DNA from: Citrobacter braakii
GTDB lineage: Bacteria > Pseudomonadota > Gammaproteobacteria > Enterobacterales > Enterobacteriaceae
Assembly: GCF_002075345.1 (NCBI RefSeq)
Contig: NZ_NAEW01000012.1
Span: 1 to 64,000, forward strand
Reading direction: 5' to 3'
DNA length: 64,000 bases
Shown: positions 18,502 to 27,611 of the stretch, piece after piece
Layout of the letters: each line of letters starts with the position of its first letter
Numbering within the stretch: the stretch's first letter is position 1
Position numbers and translations under genes: made by a program
The notes under the pieces: generated by a model
Told to the model about the DNA's origin: nothing
The model's database searches: none
The model's input: the letters and a program-made list of their open reading frames with translations, nothing else

Positions 18502-20169
18502 ATGATGAACGCACTGAATCGTATTGCCCCGCTGCCTGCGCAGAAATTATTGCTCGTTATTAGTCTGTTTTTCTGGTGTGGGGTAATGCATCTCTACTGG
18601 CCGAATAACGGCGGCAGCGGTCTGTCGTTGCCGCTTAATATTACGAGCTGGATTTATGCCGTTGTGCTGGCTGCAAGCGCATCAGTGCTGGTGCCTCGTC
18701 AACGCTGGCGTATCACTGTCCCCGCCACGGTTTTTTCGATGGGGGCGCTCATCCTGACGCTGCTTTGTCTGCTGACGCCTGGCGTCTGGCAGTTCGAGGC
18801 GCAGCTGGTCGCAGGGGCGCTGCTGGGAGGTGTGCTCGTCTATCTGGTGACATTGCAGATTCCGCTTGCGGCAAACACCCTGACGGTACTGCTGACCCTG
18901 CTATGGGGCGCGAGCGTCATCGAATGTCTGGCGTTTTTGTATCAGTACTGGCATTTGCCGGGTGTTGATTACTGGGAGTTTGCCTGGCGACGCGGTACGC
19001 GGCCCTACGGTATTTTTCAGCAGGTCAATCTGATGGCCAGCTTCACTGCATCTGGTGTGCTGCTGTCAGCTCCGCTCTTTTTACGGCTACGCGACAGATA
19101 TCGAATTGTCATCGGGGTTGCTCTGGTGATGATGGGCTTTGTGCTGCATGAATCCCAGTCGCAAACCGGCTATGTGTCTGTGGTGGTAGGTGAAGTCTTG
19201 CTGCTGGTGGTTTTCCCGGCGCAACGCCGTATGTTGTTGCTACTTCTGCTGCCGCTGGCGTTAGGCATGGTGGCGGGCACGCTCGCTCGCCATTTTTTGT
19301 CCGTTGCTACAGTCGATCACCTGACCACTTCCCAGGTGCGCTGGACGGTGCTTAAAACGTCACTGGCATTATTTGCCGAACGCCCGTGGACGGGGTGGGG
19401 CGTGGGCAGTTTTGCCGCCGTGTTTCTCGAACGCGCGGGGCCGTTAGGGCTGAGCAGCATCTCGCATCCGCACAATGAGTTGGTGCTGTGGCTGGTGGAG
19501 GGCGGCCTGGTTGGGCTGGCGGGGGCGCTGTGCTTTATTACGGGAGGCTTCTGGCTGTGGATGCACGGAAATCGCTGGCGTCGCGCCTGTCTGGTGGCGG
19601 CGCTGCCGGTGGTTATTCATATGTTGACGGAATACCCCGTCAGGCAGTCAACACCACACTGGTTACTGCTGATCCTGCTGCTTCGTTGTGCAGATAGCCC
19701 GCTAAAAGGGGCTCGTCTGACGCTTACGTCGACGTCGCTGATTCGTGCGCTGGCATTGATCTCGTTTTTAACCTTCACGCCATTGTTGCTTCTCTCACTG
19801 CACACGCAACAGCAGTTGACGCTGGCGGAGCGACAGTCAGCGCAGTGGCGTCTGGCCGAGTCGCTCCCTGTAGGAGGCTGGCTCCTTGCCCCTCGCTACC
19901 GGTTTGATGTTCAGATGGGGTATCTGCAACGGTATCAGCGTACCCGGGACGCTCGCTGGCTGGAAGCGGTTCGCCGCTGGGCGCCTGACTATGTGCGTGT
20001 TCACCCAGACCCGAATGTCTCCTTCACGCAAATCTTGCTGTCGTTACAGCAGCGCGACCTACCTGAGGCGCATCGTCTGGCGACGCGCTTTTACCTGACA
20101 TACCCGAACGATCGTCGTATCCCGTGGCTGCAGGATGCACGACGTCCTTTCAATCAAAAAATGGAATGA
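18502..20169 (+). CDS. PglL/Wzy-family O-oligosaccharyltransferase-like membrane protein
   Basis: 555-aa polytopic inner-membrane protein of the Wzy/WaaL/PglL superfamily. It has about 12 hydrophobic segments, the RPYGIFQQVNLMASF motif at about 167-181 that resembles the PglL_A signature (RPxGxxxQxN), and the Wzy_C-type periplasmic motif HPHNELVLWLVEGG at 322-335. After the last membrane segment there is a soluble C-terminal region of about 130 residues, as in PglL enzymes with a Wzy_C_2 tail. Family members transfer lipid-linked glycans to proteins (PglL) or LPS (WaaL). Its place inside a fimbrial operon, 1 bp after a pilin gene, favours protein glycosylation; this is inference. Polymerase or ligase roles are alternatives. 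Confidence 0.8.
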   Translation: MMNALNRIAPLPAQKLLLVISLFFWCGVMHLYWPNNGGSGLSLPLNITSWIYAVVLAASASVLVPRQRWRITVPATVFSMGALILTLLCLLTPGVWQFEAQLVAGALLGGVLVYLVTLQIPLAANTLTVLLTLLWGASVIECLAFLYQYWHLPGVDYWEFAWRRGTRPYGIFQQVNLMASFTASGVLLSAPLFLRLRDRYRIVIGVALVMMGFVLHESQSQTGYVSVVVGEVLLLVVFPAQRRMLLLLLLPLALGMVAGTLARHFLSVATVDHLTTSQVRWTVLKTSLALFAERPWTGWGVGSFAAVFLERAGPLGLSSISHPHNELVLWLVEGGLVGLAGALCFITGGFWLWMHGNRWRRACLVAALPVVIHMLTEYPVRQSTPHWLLLILLLRCADSPLKGARLTLTSTSLIRALALISFLTFTPLLLLSLHTQQQLTLAERQSAQWRLAESLPVGGWLLAPRYRFDVQMGYLQRYQRTRDARWLEAVRRWAPDYVRVHPDPNVSFTQILLSLQQRDLPEAHRLATRFYLTYPNDRRIPWLQDARRPFNQKME

Positions 20170-20170
20170 T

Positions 20171-20890
20171 ATGAACAGATTCAGCGAACAGACCCGCCAT
20201 GGGCCAGAGCTTCCCCGCAACGCCGAGCTGCTGCGGATCACCGGGATCCGTTTGCAGCGCATCCATTTTTTTGATGATGCATCGCTGGATGTCTGCGAGG
20301 TGTTAAGTCAGGTACGCACGCCGCTACCGCTCGATCTTTTTTTCAAGCACCTTTCCATCACCGCAAAACAGCAGCTATTTCTGTGGCAAATGCGGCAGGT
20401 ACTGGCACTCTCAGGAAGTTATTCGCTGAATTTATCCGTCAGGATGCTGACCTGTCTGTCGTGGATTGCGCAGCTCGCCCGCCAGGCGCATCAGGGGCGG
20501 ATTGTTATCGAAATACAGGATCCTGGCACCATGATGCGACTGGAAAAGGCAGAACAGCAGGCTGTATGCTTTGCCGTCAAAACCCTGGTGCGTCACGGGT
20601 TTCGCGTGTGGCTGGATGATGTTTCGCCTGAGCTATTTTTTGTCTGGCGACTGTCTGGCATCCGTTTCGACGCCATCAAAATTGAAAGCGGAATGTTTCA
20701 TCAGTTCAGGACGTCGGAGTGGCAGTTGAGGGTACTGGTCAATCAATTTCGCGGGCTGGGAGAACGGGTTGTGATCGAGGGGGTGGAAACGCCGCAGGAT
20801 TATGCCATTTGCCGTATGAGCGGCGCAGATGCTGTGCAGGGATTTTTGTTCGAGCAGGAAGTATTACCGAAAGGCCTGAATCATTGCTGA
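20171..20890 (+). CDS. EAL-domain protein, probable c-di-GMP phosphodiesterase
   Basis: 239-aa stand-alone EAL domain with no membrane or sensor region. The catalytic residues known from RocR-type EAL enzymes all have counterparts: E43 (EVL in place of EAL), N87 (LNLS), E114 (IVIEI), D149-D150, K170, E203 (EGVE) and Q223 (QGF). The loop-6 region after DD is not the usual DDFGTG but DDVSPE, so regulation or dimerisation may differ. ATG 20171 is taken because it follows the ligase stop by one base. It ends the fimbrial operon, as mrkJ-like phosphodiesterases do in other fimbrial clusters. Confidence 0.82.
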   Translation: MNRFSEQTRHGPELPRNAELLRITGIRLQRIHFFDDASLDVCEVLSQVRTPLPLDLFFKHLSITAKQQLFLWQMRQVLALSGSYSLNLSVRMLTCLSWIAQLARQAHQGRIVIEIQDPGTMMRLEKAEQQAVCFAVKTLVRHGFRVWLDDVSPELFFVWRLSGIRFDAIKIESGMFHQFRTSEWQLRVLVNQFRGLGERVVIEGVETPQDYAICRMSGADAVQGFLFEQEVLPKGLNHC

Positions 20891-20898
20891 TTCAGGCC
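20873..20898. terminator. Hairpin terminator at the end of the fimbrial operon
   Basis: 11-bp perfect stem (20873-20883 with 20888-20898) with a TTGC loop. The EAL gene's TGA stop lies inside the stem, and the convergent Spy-like gene ends just to the right, so it likely serves both. No long T-run. Confidence 0.65.
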
Positions 20899-20905
20899 AT
20901 GGTCA

Positions 20906-21316
20906 TTATTCGCTCAGCGTCTGTGCGATATCTTTTTGCACCTGCTGGCGCTGTTCTGGGGTCAATACTTTGTTCAGGTCGAAATAGTATTTCACGCGGT
21001 AATAACGTGCCTGCTGTTCAATATTGCTGAACGCGGAAAGCTGTTTTTTGACGGCGGCTTCATCCCATTTCCCGGACTTGATGACGTCAATCAACGCGCC
21101 GTCTTTAACATCCTTCACCGATATCTGGCTAACGTTGGTTTCAAGCTGCTGGTGCAGTTTTTTAATCTGCGCAACCTGGTCAGTGCTCAGTTTAAGGTGC
21201 TGAACTACCGGGTCCTGAGCTGGTGCGGGTACATTGGATACGTTTGCTGCAAGCGTGCTAAAAGAAGCGCCAGCCACGGTTGCCGCCAGCAAAGTCATGC
21301 GTACGAAGTTCTTCAT
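20906..21316 (-). CDS. Spy/CpxP-like periplasmic LTXXQ protein
   Basis: 136-aa secreted protein: signal peptide to about residue 23 (STLA then ANV), then a mostly helical domain with LSTDQVAQIKKL and a C-terminal LTPEQRQQVQ, the LTXXQ repeat that defines the Spy/CpxP family of periplasmic chaperone-like proteins. Family members limit protein misfolding during envelope stress. It is convergent with the fimbrial operon and could help periplasmic folding, but that is context only. Not a close match to E. coli Spy or CpxP. Confidence 0.75.
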   Translation of the reverse strand: MKNFVRMTLLAATVAGASFSTLAANVSNVPAPAQDPVVQHLKLSTDQVAQIKKLHQQLETNVSQISVKDVKDGALIDVIKSGKWDEAAVKKQLSAFSNIEQQARYYRVKYYFDLNKVLTPEQRQQVQKDIAQTLSE

Positions 21317-21493
21317 TTCGGGATCCTGATAAGGGAATTATTAACATTGTCTGTCACTCGCTGAAGACGAGTGATTATCCTTTGCAGAATACGATGCCCG
21401 AAGCACGTCGCCACGCGAATTTGTTTTGCGGTTGGTTACGGAGTGAAACAATCCCGCTACGGAAAACGTTGTGCAGCGGGAAGAAGGCGATAT

Positions 21494-22261
21494 CTACAGC
21501 GTGAACGGGTCAGCGTCCTGCCAGGCGGGGAATTTCTCGCGGTACTCGCGCAGCGCCGAGAGTGACAGTTCAGCGTCAATGCGCGTAGCCTGATGTGGCT
21601 CGGCGGTGGCAATAATCTCCCCCTGCGGATTAATCACCCGGCTGTCACCGCGATAATGATGGCCGTTACCGTCAGTACCCACGCGGTTACATCCTGCTAC
21701 ATAAGCCTGGTTCTCAATTGCCCGCGCGGTGAGCAGAAGCTGCCAGTGTAGCGAACGCGGCGCCGGCCAGTTGGCGACATACAATGCCAGGTCGTAATCG
21801 TTGCGGTTGCGCGACCATACCGGAAAACGCAGGTCATAACAGACCAACGGCAGAATGCGCCAGCCGCGCCATTCAAAAATAACCCGCGCGTCACCCGCCT
21901 GATAATGTTGATGTTCATCCGCCATGCGGAACAGGTGGCGCTTGTCATAGAAATGGACATTACCTTCGGGTTCGACCAGCAAAAAGCGGTTTACCGGGCC
22001 ACGTTCAGACAGGAGAGCGGCGCTGCCTGCAATAAGGGCGTTCGTCTGTTGCGCCTTAGTGCGCATCCAACTGACAACCTCTTCCTGCGGCAGCGATTTG
22101 CTTGCCGCTTCCATGGCAAATCCGCTGGTAAACATTTCAGGTAACACAATGACATCACGTCCGGTGACGGTTTCCAGTTGGCGGTCGAAATGGCGCAGGT
22201 TAGCCGGGCCATCCATCCAGATCAGCGGTTGTTGCAGCAGAGTAATTTTCAAACCGGGCAC
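21494..22261 (-). CDS. yafV: Omega-amidase, nitrilase superfamily
   Basis: 255 aa, collinear with E. coli YafV. Nitrilase-fold enzyme that hydrolyses alpha-ketoglutaramate or alpha-ketosuccinamate in the methionine salvage/transamination side path. The catalytic triad is visible as E42 (VLPEMF), K107 (YDKRHLF) and C141 (LVCYDLRF). In E. coli the lysozyme inhibitor gene ivy lies between yafV and fadE; here only about 110 bp separate them and ivy is missing. Confidence 0.95.
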   Translation of the reverse strand: MPGLKITLLQQPLIWMDGPANLRHFDRQLETVTGRDVIVLPEMFTSGFAMEAASKSLPQEEVVSWMRTKAQQTNALIAGSAALLSERGPVNRFLLVEPEGNVHFYDKRHLFRMADEHQHYQAGDARVIFEWRGWRILPLVCYDLRFPVWSRNRNDYDLALYVANWPAPRSLHWQLLLTARAIENQAYVAGCNRVGTDGNGHHYRGDSRVINPQGEIIATAEPHQATRIDAELSLSALREYREKFPAWQDADPFTL

Positions 22262-22327
22262 GATCGAGGCTCCTCATTGAACAACATTTTGACACTGTAG
22301 CATGAGCTCTAACGGAAATGTGGCAAT

Positions 22328-22352
22328 AAAAAGCCCCGCATTAAGCGGGGCT
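22328..22352 (-). terminator. fadE terminator
   Basis: On the minus strand an 8-bp GC-rich stem (22345-22352 with 22332-22339) is followed by TTTTT. It lies 20 nt past the fadE stop. Confidence 0.85.
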
Positions 22353-22371
22353 AAACGTTGTGCGTGTGTCG

Positions 22372-24816
22372 TTACGCGGCTTCGACTTTACGCACTTTCT
22401 CTGGCAGCTTTACCGGCTGAGTCGCCAGCGCCTCGGGTTCAAAGTCATCCACGTTGATGCTACGCAGACGACTCGCTTCGGCTTTCACCAGAATTGCGGC
22501 TTCATCTTTATCAATCAGCCCTTTAGCCAGCGCATTTTGCGCCAGTTCATCCAGGCGGGTAAACGGCAGGTTTTTACCCAGCTCTTTGCAGATCCGCTGG
22601 TGGATAGGGTCGGCTGCAATCACATCCAGCAAAGCCTCTTCCAGCAAACCTACCGGGTTATGCTCGCTCGGCGTCAGGTATTGACCGCGGCCAAGGCGAG
22701 AACGAGTGGCGCTCGGAACCTGCAGAATCTTCGCGACTTTATGATCCAGCTTGTCAGACGGTGCATGGTAGTGGCGACCGGTAGGGAAGATAACCACATT
22801 CAGCAGGCCCGCGACCAGTCGGTTCGGGAAGTTTTTCAGCAGGTCGTCCATCGCCTGTTCCGCTTTGTACAACGCATCCTGAACACCCCAGTGAACCAAC
22901 GGCAGGTCTGCTTCATTACGGCCTTCATCGTCATAACGCTTCAGTACCGCAGAGGCCAGATACAGCTGACTTAATACATCGCCCAGACGCGCGGAGATAC
23001 GTTCACGGCGCTTCAGGCTACCGCCCAGTACGGCCATGGAGACATCCGAAAGCAGTGCCAGGTTAGCACTCAGACGGTTCAGATGCTGGTAGTAACGTTT
23101 GGTCGCATCGCCGGTTGGCGTGCTGCTGGTTAAGCCGCGCGTCAGGCCCAGCCAGAAGCTGCGCACTTTGTTACTACCGACGTGGCCGATGTGTTTGAAC
23201 AGCAGCTTGTCGAACGCATTCACATCGTTACTCTGTGCCGCAGCCATCTCTTCCAGAACGTACGGATGGCAGCGAATCGCCCCCTGACCGAAGATCATCA
23301 TGCTCCGGGTCAGAATGTTGGCACCTTCAACGGTAATGGCGATAGGCGCGCCCTGATAAGCACGGGCGAGGAAGTTGCTTTCGCCAAGCATAATGCCTTT
23401 ACCGCCAGTAATATCCATTGCATCGATAATTGACTGCTGTCCACGGTGGGTACAGTGATACTTCACGATGGCCGACAGCACCGCCGGTTTTTCACCCAGC
23501 ATAATACCGTAGGTAATCAGCGACGCCGCTGCATCCATCACGTACGCGTTACCCGCAATACGTGCCAACGGCTCTTCAATACCTTCCATCTTACCGATAG
23601 AGATTTTGAACTGGCGACGAATGTGCGCATACGCGCCGGTTGCCATTGCCACCGATTTCACGCCGCCCGTCGAGTTAGACGGCAGGGTAATACCGCGTCC
23701 CACGGACAGACATTCCACCAGCATGCGCCAGCCCTGACCGGCCATTTTTGGGCCACCGATGATGTAATCAATCGGCACGAAGACATCTTTACCCAGCGTC
23801 GGACCGTTCTGGAACGGCACGTTCAGCGGGAAGTGTCGACGCCCAATTTGTACGCCTGGGGTTGACGTTGGGATCAGCGCACAGGTAATGCCAAGATCTT
23901 CTTCACCACCCAGCAGTTTTTCCGGGTCGGAGAGTTTAAATGCCAGACCCAGTACGGTAGCGATAGGCGCCAGAGTGATATAACGCTTATTCCAGGTCAG
24001 GCGCATACCCAGCACCTGCTGGCCCTGCCAGTCGCCCATACAAACCACGCCGGTATCAGGGATCGCGCCTGCGTCGGAACCCGCTTCCGGGCTGGTCAGA
24101 GCAAAGCAGGGGATCTCCTGACCACGTGCCAGACGCGGCAGGTAATGATTCTTCTGCTCTTCGGTGCCGTAATGCTGCAGCAGTTCGCCAGGGCCTAAGG
24201 AGTTAGGTACGCCAACGGTGATCGCCAGGATCCCGGAAACGCCGGAGAGTTTCTGCAGAACGCGAGCCTGAGCATACGCGGAGAATTCCAGCCCGCCGTA
24301 CTCTTTCTTAATGATCATCGCGAAGAAGCGGTGTTCTTTCAGATACGCCCACAGTTCCGGCGGCAGATCCGCGAGTTCATGGGTGATCTGGAAGTCGTTC
24401 GCCATGCGGCAGGCTTCTTCCACCGGGCCATCAATAAACGCTTGTTCTTCAGCTGTCAGATGCGGCTGAGGATAGTTATGCAGTTTTTTCCAGTCTGGCT
24501 TGCCCTGGAACAGGTCGCCTTCCCACCAGGTTGTACCGGCATCAATCGCCTCTTTCTCAGTGCGCGACATCGGCGGCATGACTTTACGGAAACCGCGGAA
24601 CACTGGCGCAGAGATCATGGATTTGCGCATTGGCGTAAAGTTAAACGGTACGAGGAGAATGGCCAGAGGAACCAGCAGCCAGATTGACCACAGGCCAACC
24701 ACGCCAAGCGCAGCTGTCCATGCGAGCAAAATTAAGCTGCTGAGGAATAAGCTCACGCGGTGATAAAACAGAACGCTGAGCAGAACAACCGTAGCGATAA
24801 TACTCAAAATCATCAT
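22372..24816 (-). CDS. fadE: Acyl-CoA dehydrogenase FadE
   Basis: 814-aa flavoprotein for the first step of fatty-acid beta-oxidation, oxidising acyl-CoA to trans-2-enoyl-CoA. Two N-terminal membrane segments (residues about 3-58) precede the dehydrogenase domain; the family run [19 protein letters not shown] and the [12 protein letters not shown] segment are visible. Same length and organisation as the E. coli enzyme. A FadR-like operator lies 23-39 bp upstream of the start, fitting repression when fatty acids are absent. Confidence 0.97.
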   Translation of the reverse strand: MMILSIIATVVLLSVLFYHRVSLFLSSLILLAWTAALGVVGLWSIWLLVPLAILLVPFNFTPMRKSMISAPVFRGFRKVMPPMSRTEKEAIDAGTTWWEGDLFQGKPDWKKLHNYPQPHLTAEEQAFIDGPVEEACRMANDFQITHELADLPPELWAYLKEHRFFAMIIKKEYGGLEFSAYAQARVLQKLSGVSGILAITVGVPNSLGPGELLQHYGTEEQKNHYLPRLARGQEIPCFALTSPEAGSDAGAIPDTGVVCMGDWQGQQVLGMRLTWNKRYITLAPIATVLGLAFKLSDPEKLLGGEEDLGITCALIPTSTPGVQIGRRHFPLNVPFQNGPTLGKDVFVPIDYIIGGPKMAGQGWRMLVECLSVGRGITLPSNSTGGVKSVAMATGAYAHIRRQFKISIGKMEGIEEPLARIAGNAYVMDAAASLITYGIMLGEKPAVLSAIVKYHCTHRGQQSIIDAMDITGGKGIMLGESNFLARAYQGAPIAITVEGANILTRSMMIFGQGAIRCHPYVLEEMAAAQSNDVNAFDKLLFKHIGHVGSNKVRSFWLGLTRGLTSSTPTGDATKRYYQHLNRLSANLALLSDVSMAVLGGSLKRRERISARLGDVLSQLYLASAVLKRYDDEGRNEADLPLVHWGVQDALYKAEQAMDDLLKNFPNRLVAGLLNVVIFPTGRHYHAPSDKLDHKVAKILQVPSATRSRLGRGQYLTPSEHNPVGLLEEALLDVIAADPIHQRICKELGKNLPFTRLDELAQNALAKGLIDKDEAAILVKAEASRLRSINVDDFEPEALATQPVKLPEKVRKVEAA

Positions 24817-24838
24817 AACGAAAAGCTCCCTTGCTTGT

Positions 24839-24855
24839 AGGAGGTCTGACCACTT
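24839..24855. promoter_or_regulatory. Probable FadR operator of fadE
   Basis: The 17-bp site is centred on GGTCTGACC, matching the FadR core GGTCNGACC, and ends ACTT against the consensus AGTT. It lies just upstream of fadE, a known FadR target. Confidence 0.65.
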
Positions 24856-25055
24856 GTGATGATATGGTTGTAGTGGATGTAAATTCTTTTAGCAATGTGT
24901 TTACAAAATAATTACAACAAAGCTCACATTGTTGCTGTTTTAACCGGCACAAAAAATCAAAAGCCGCAGCCATTCCTGTGGCTTGTACTTCTCGCTGGTA
25001 GCGCTATCCGGTACACTGCATCTTGTCATTTACATTCATGCTGAAGGATATCCTC

Positions 25056-25634
25056 ATGTACCAGGATCTTATTCGTAACGAACTGAGCGAAGCGGCGGAA
25101 ACGCTGGCTAATTTTCTTAAAGATGACGCCAATATTCACGCCATTCAGCGCGCGGCGGTCCTGTTGGCAGACAGCTTTAAAGCTGGCGGTAAGGTACTTT
25201 CTTGCGGTAACGGCGGTTCCCATTGCGACGCGATGCACTTCGCCGAAGAGCTGACCGGACGTTATCGCGAAAACCGCCCTGGCTACCCGGCGATCGCTAT
25301 TTCTGATGTCAGCCATATCTCCTGCGTCAGCAACGATTTCGGTTACGATTATGTCTTCTCCCGCTACGTTGAAGCCGTGGGTCGCGAAGGCGATGTCCTG
25401 TTAGGCATCTCTACTTCAGGGAATTCCGCTAACGTGATTAAAGCGATTGCCGCAGCGCGCGAGAAAGGGATGAAAGTCATCACCCTGACTGGTAAAGATG
25501 GCGGCAAAATGGCGGGTAGTGCGGATATCGAAATTCGCGTGCCGCACTTTGGCTATGCTGACCGCATTCAGGAAATTCATATCAAAGTGATCCATATCCT
25601 GATCCAGTTGATCGAAAAAGAGATGGTGAAGTAA
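25056..25634 (+). CDS. gmhA: Sedoheptulose-7-phosphate isomerase
   Basis: 192-aa SIS-domain isomerase converting sedoheptulose 7-phosphate to D-glycero-D-manno-heptose 7-phosphate, the first step to LPS core heptose. Nearly identical to E. coli GmhA (LpcA): [17 protein letters not shown] and [11 protein letters not shown] phosphate-binding loops are intact. ATG 25056 gives the known MYQDLI start; GAAGGA lies upstream. Single-gene unit divergent from fadE. Confidence 0.97.
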   Translation: MYQDLIRNELSEAAETLANFLKDDANIHAIQRAAVLLADSFKAGGKVLSCGNGGSHCDAMHFAEELTGRYRENRPGYPAIAISDVSHISCVSNDFGYDYVFSRYVEAVGREGDVLLGISTSGNSANVIKAIAAAREKGMKVITLTGKDGGKMAGSADIEIRVPHFGYADRIQEIHIKVIHILIQLIEKEMVK

Positions 25635-25659
25635 GAAGGCTATTTTATTTGCCATTTTG

Positions 25660-25745
25660 AATCCGGGCAGTGCCCGAAATCCTCACGTACTACGTGTACG
25701 CTCCGGTTTCTGCGCGCTGTCCGAATCTAAACTGGCTGCAACAAT
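25660..25745. repeat. Conserved-looking intergenic palindromic element
   Basis: The spacer after gmhA contains a near-perfect palindrome CACGTA-C-TACGTG (25684-25696) inside a stretch that I recall seeing, in similar form, in other enterobacterial intergenic regions. No gene is evident. I cannot name the repeat family. Confidence 0.35.
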
Positions 25746-25783
25746 TACGCCTTCCCGCTTAAAGGCGTTTGTGGAGGTGATGT

Positions 25784-26551
25784 ATGTGCGAACTGCTCGG
25801 GATGAGCGCCAATGTGCCAACCGATATCTGCTTTAGCTTCACCGGGCTGGTTCAGCGCGGCGGAGGTACCGGGCCGCACAAAGACGGCTGGGGTATTACG
25901 TTTTATGAAGGTAAGGGCTGCCGTACGTTTAAAGATCCGCAACCCAGCTTTAATTCGCCTATCGCCAAACTGGTACAAGACTATCCCATCAAATCCTGTT
26001 CCGTGATTGCCCATATTCGTCAGGCGAATCGTGGCGAAGTGGCATTGGAAAACACCCATCCATTTACGCGTGAACTGTGGGGACGTAACTGGACGTACGC
26101 TCATAACGGACAGCTCAGCGGCTATAAATCGCTGGAAACCGGTAATTTCCGCCCGGTCGGGGAAACCGACAGCGAAAAAGCTTTCTGCTGGCTGCTCCAC
26201 AAGCTGACTGAACGTTATCCGCGTACGCCTGGCAATATGACGGCAGTGTTTAAATATATCGCGATGCTGGCAGGAGAATTGCGTGAGAAGGGCGTCTTCA
26301 ACATGCTGTTGTCTGACGGGCGTTATGTGATGGCTTTCTGCTCGACCAACCTGTTTTGGATCACCCGTCGTGCGCCGTTTGGCGTGGCGACACTGCTGGA
26401 TCAGGATGTGGAAATCGATTTTAGCTCAGAGACCACACCCAATGATGTGGTCACCGTGATTGCCACTCAGCCGCTAACCGGCAATGAAACCTGGCAAAAG
26501 ATTATGCCAGGCGAGTGGGCGTTATTTTGTCTCGGGGAGCGTATAGTTTGA
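25784..26551 (+). CDS. yafJ: Class II glutamine amidotransferase YafJ
   Basis: 255-aa Ntn-type glutaminase domain protein. Cys2 is the N-terminal nucleophile after Met removal (MCELLGMS), and the family motifs [13 protein letters not shown] and YAHNGQL are present. It has no synthetase partner domain, so the acceptor is unknown. GGAGGTG precedes the ATG. Its 3' end overlaps the 3' end of convergent yafK by 30 bp. Confidence 0.93.
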   Translation: MCELLGMSANVPTDICFSFTGLVQRGGGTGPHKDGWGITFYEGKGCRTFKDPQPSFNSPIAKLVQDYPIKSCSVIAHIRQANRGEVALENTHPFTRELWGRNWTYAHNGQLSGYKSLETGNFRPVGETDSEKAFCWLLHKLTERYPRTPGNMTAVFKYIAMLAGELREKGVFNMLLSDGRYVMAFCSTNLFWITRRAPFGVATLLDQDVEIDFSSETTPNDVVTVIATQPLTGNETWQKIMPGEWALFCLGERIV

Positions 26552-27262
26552 TGCCAGTTGCGGCTGAACCACTTCGTGACTCAACGGCTTGCTGATAACG
26601 TAACGGCCATCGACGACGGAAACGGTCGGTGGCTTACGCGTTTGCTCAAAGTAATCGTAGCCAGGCTTTAGCTGCGCCCAGAATTCTTTGTAATACGAGA
26701 ACTTATGGCGCTGCATGTTGGCGTCGGTCATGCGGAATGGATAAATGCTAACCTGCACGCTGGACTGCCCAAACACCAGTGCGCCGGTGACAAACTGGAA
26801 AATCTCATCAATGCCGTTGTCGGTCATTGCGTAGCAGCCGACGGAAACGCAGGCGCCGTGGATCATCAGGTATTTACCTTCATAACCGTGTGCGCGGTCG
26901 TAGGCGTTAGGGAAACCAATGTTAATCGCTTTATAAAAGCGGCTATCCGGTTTCAGCTGTCCGCGCTGTACGCTGTAAAACCCTTCCGGGCTTTTGAAAT
27001 CGCCCTGACGCTGTTTCGGACCTAAGCCGCCGGAATAATTGCAGATCTTATAGCTGTCGAGCAATTGATACTGTTCGCCCATCTTGACGTACAGATCCAG
27101 CGTTCGCTCTTCTTTGAAGATCTGGATATAGACGGGGGAGCCCATTAATTGCTGCTTATATTCTTTGCTGACAGGCGTAGTCGGGCTGCTGCTGCTCAGC
27201 AAACCGGCAAATGAAACGCACGGCAATAAAAGCATCGCAAGAAAAAATGCGATTTTACGCAT
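26522..27262 (-). CDS. dpaA: L,D-transpeptidase-fold protein DpaA (YafK)
   Basis: 246 aa with a signal peptide (to about residue 19) and a YkuD-type domain. The catalytic motif is H135-G-A-C-V-S-V-G-C143-YAMTD. In E. coli YafK has been assigned as an amidase that releases Braun's lipoprotein from peptidoglycan rather than as a cross-linker. Convergent with yafJ. In E. coli the dinJ-yafQ toxin-antitoxin genes lie on the other side; they are absent here. Confidence 0.92.
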   Translation of the reverse strand: MRKIAFFLAMLLLPCVSFAGLLSSSSPTTPVSKEYKQQLMGSPVYIQIFKEERTLDLYVKMGEQYQLLDSYKICNYSGGLGPKQRQGDFKSPEGFYSVQRGQLKPDSRFYKAINIGFPNAYDRAHGYEGKYLMIHGACVSVGCYAMTDNGIDEIFQFVTGALVFGQSSVQVSIYPFRMTDANMQRHKFSYYKEFWAQLKPGYDYFEQTRKPPTVSVVDGRYVISKPLSHEVVQPQLASNYTLPETK

Positions 27263-27611
27263 ACTGCTTATTCCTTGATAAAACGATTACACACGCCAGG
27301 ACGGCAAAAAGAGTTCCCAAATCGGATAAATCTGGATCTGGAGCGCTCACATTATCACCCAGAGAGTTTTTCGCAAGTCTCTCGTGCGGCGTTTACACTT
27401 TAGATTTTCTTTATACGGAAAATTGTGCTTAAAGGCAGTCAGACACTGACGTATTTTGTGGGTTAGCGCACGTCATTAAGTCTTCTGAGTGCAGAATTCC
27501 TAATATATTGAATTTAAAAAATTAATAATTTAATAATCGAATATTAAAATGGAATGCCCGGCAATAGCGGTAGACTGCGGCGAACGTGTTTGATTAGGTA
27601 GTGTTGTTTTC
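27263..27611. other. AT-rich spacer between yafK and yafL
   Basis: 349 bp holding the divergent yafK and yafL promoters. I see no open frame of interest and no dinJ-yafQ module, which occupies this position in E. coli K-12. The right half is strongly AT-rich. Confidence 0.6.

Noticed and set aside
22360-22974. 204-aa plus-strand frame inside fadE
   Set aside because: Antisense shadow of conserved FadE codons; also spans the fadE terminator.
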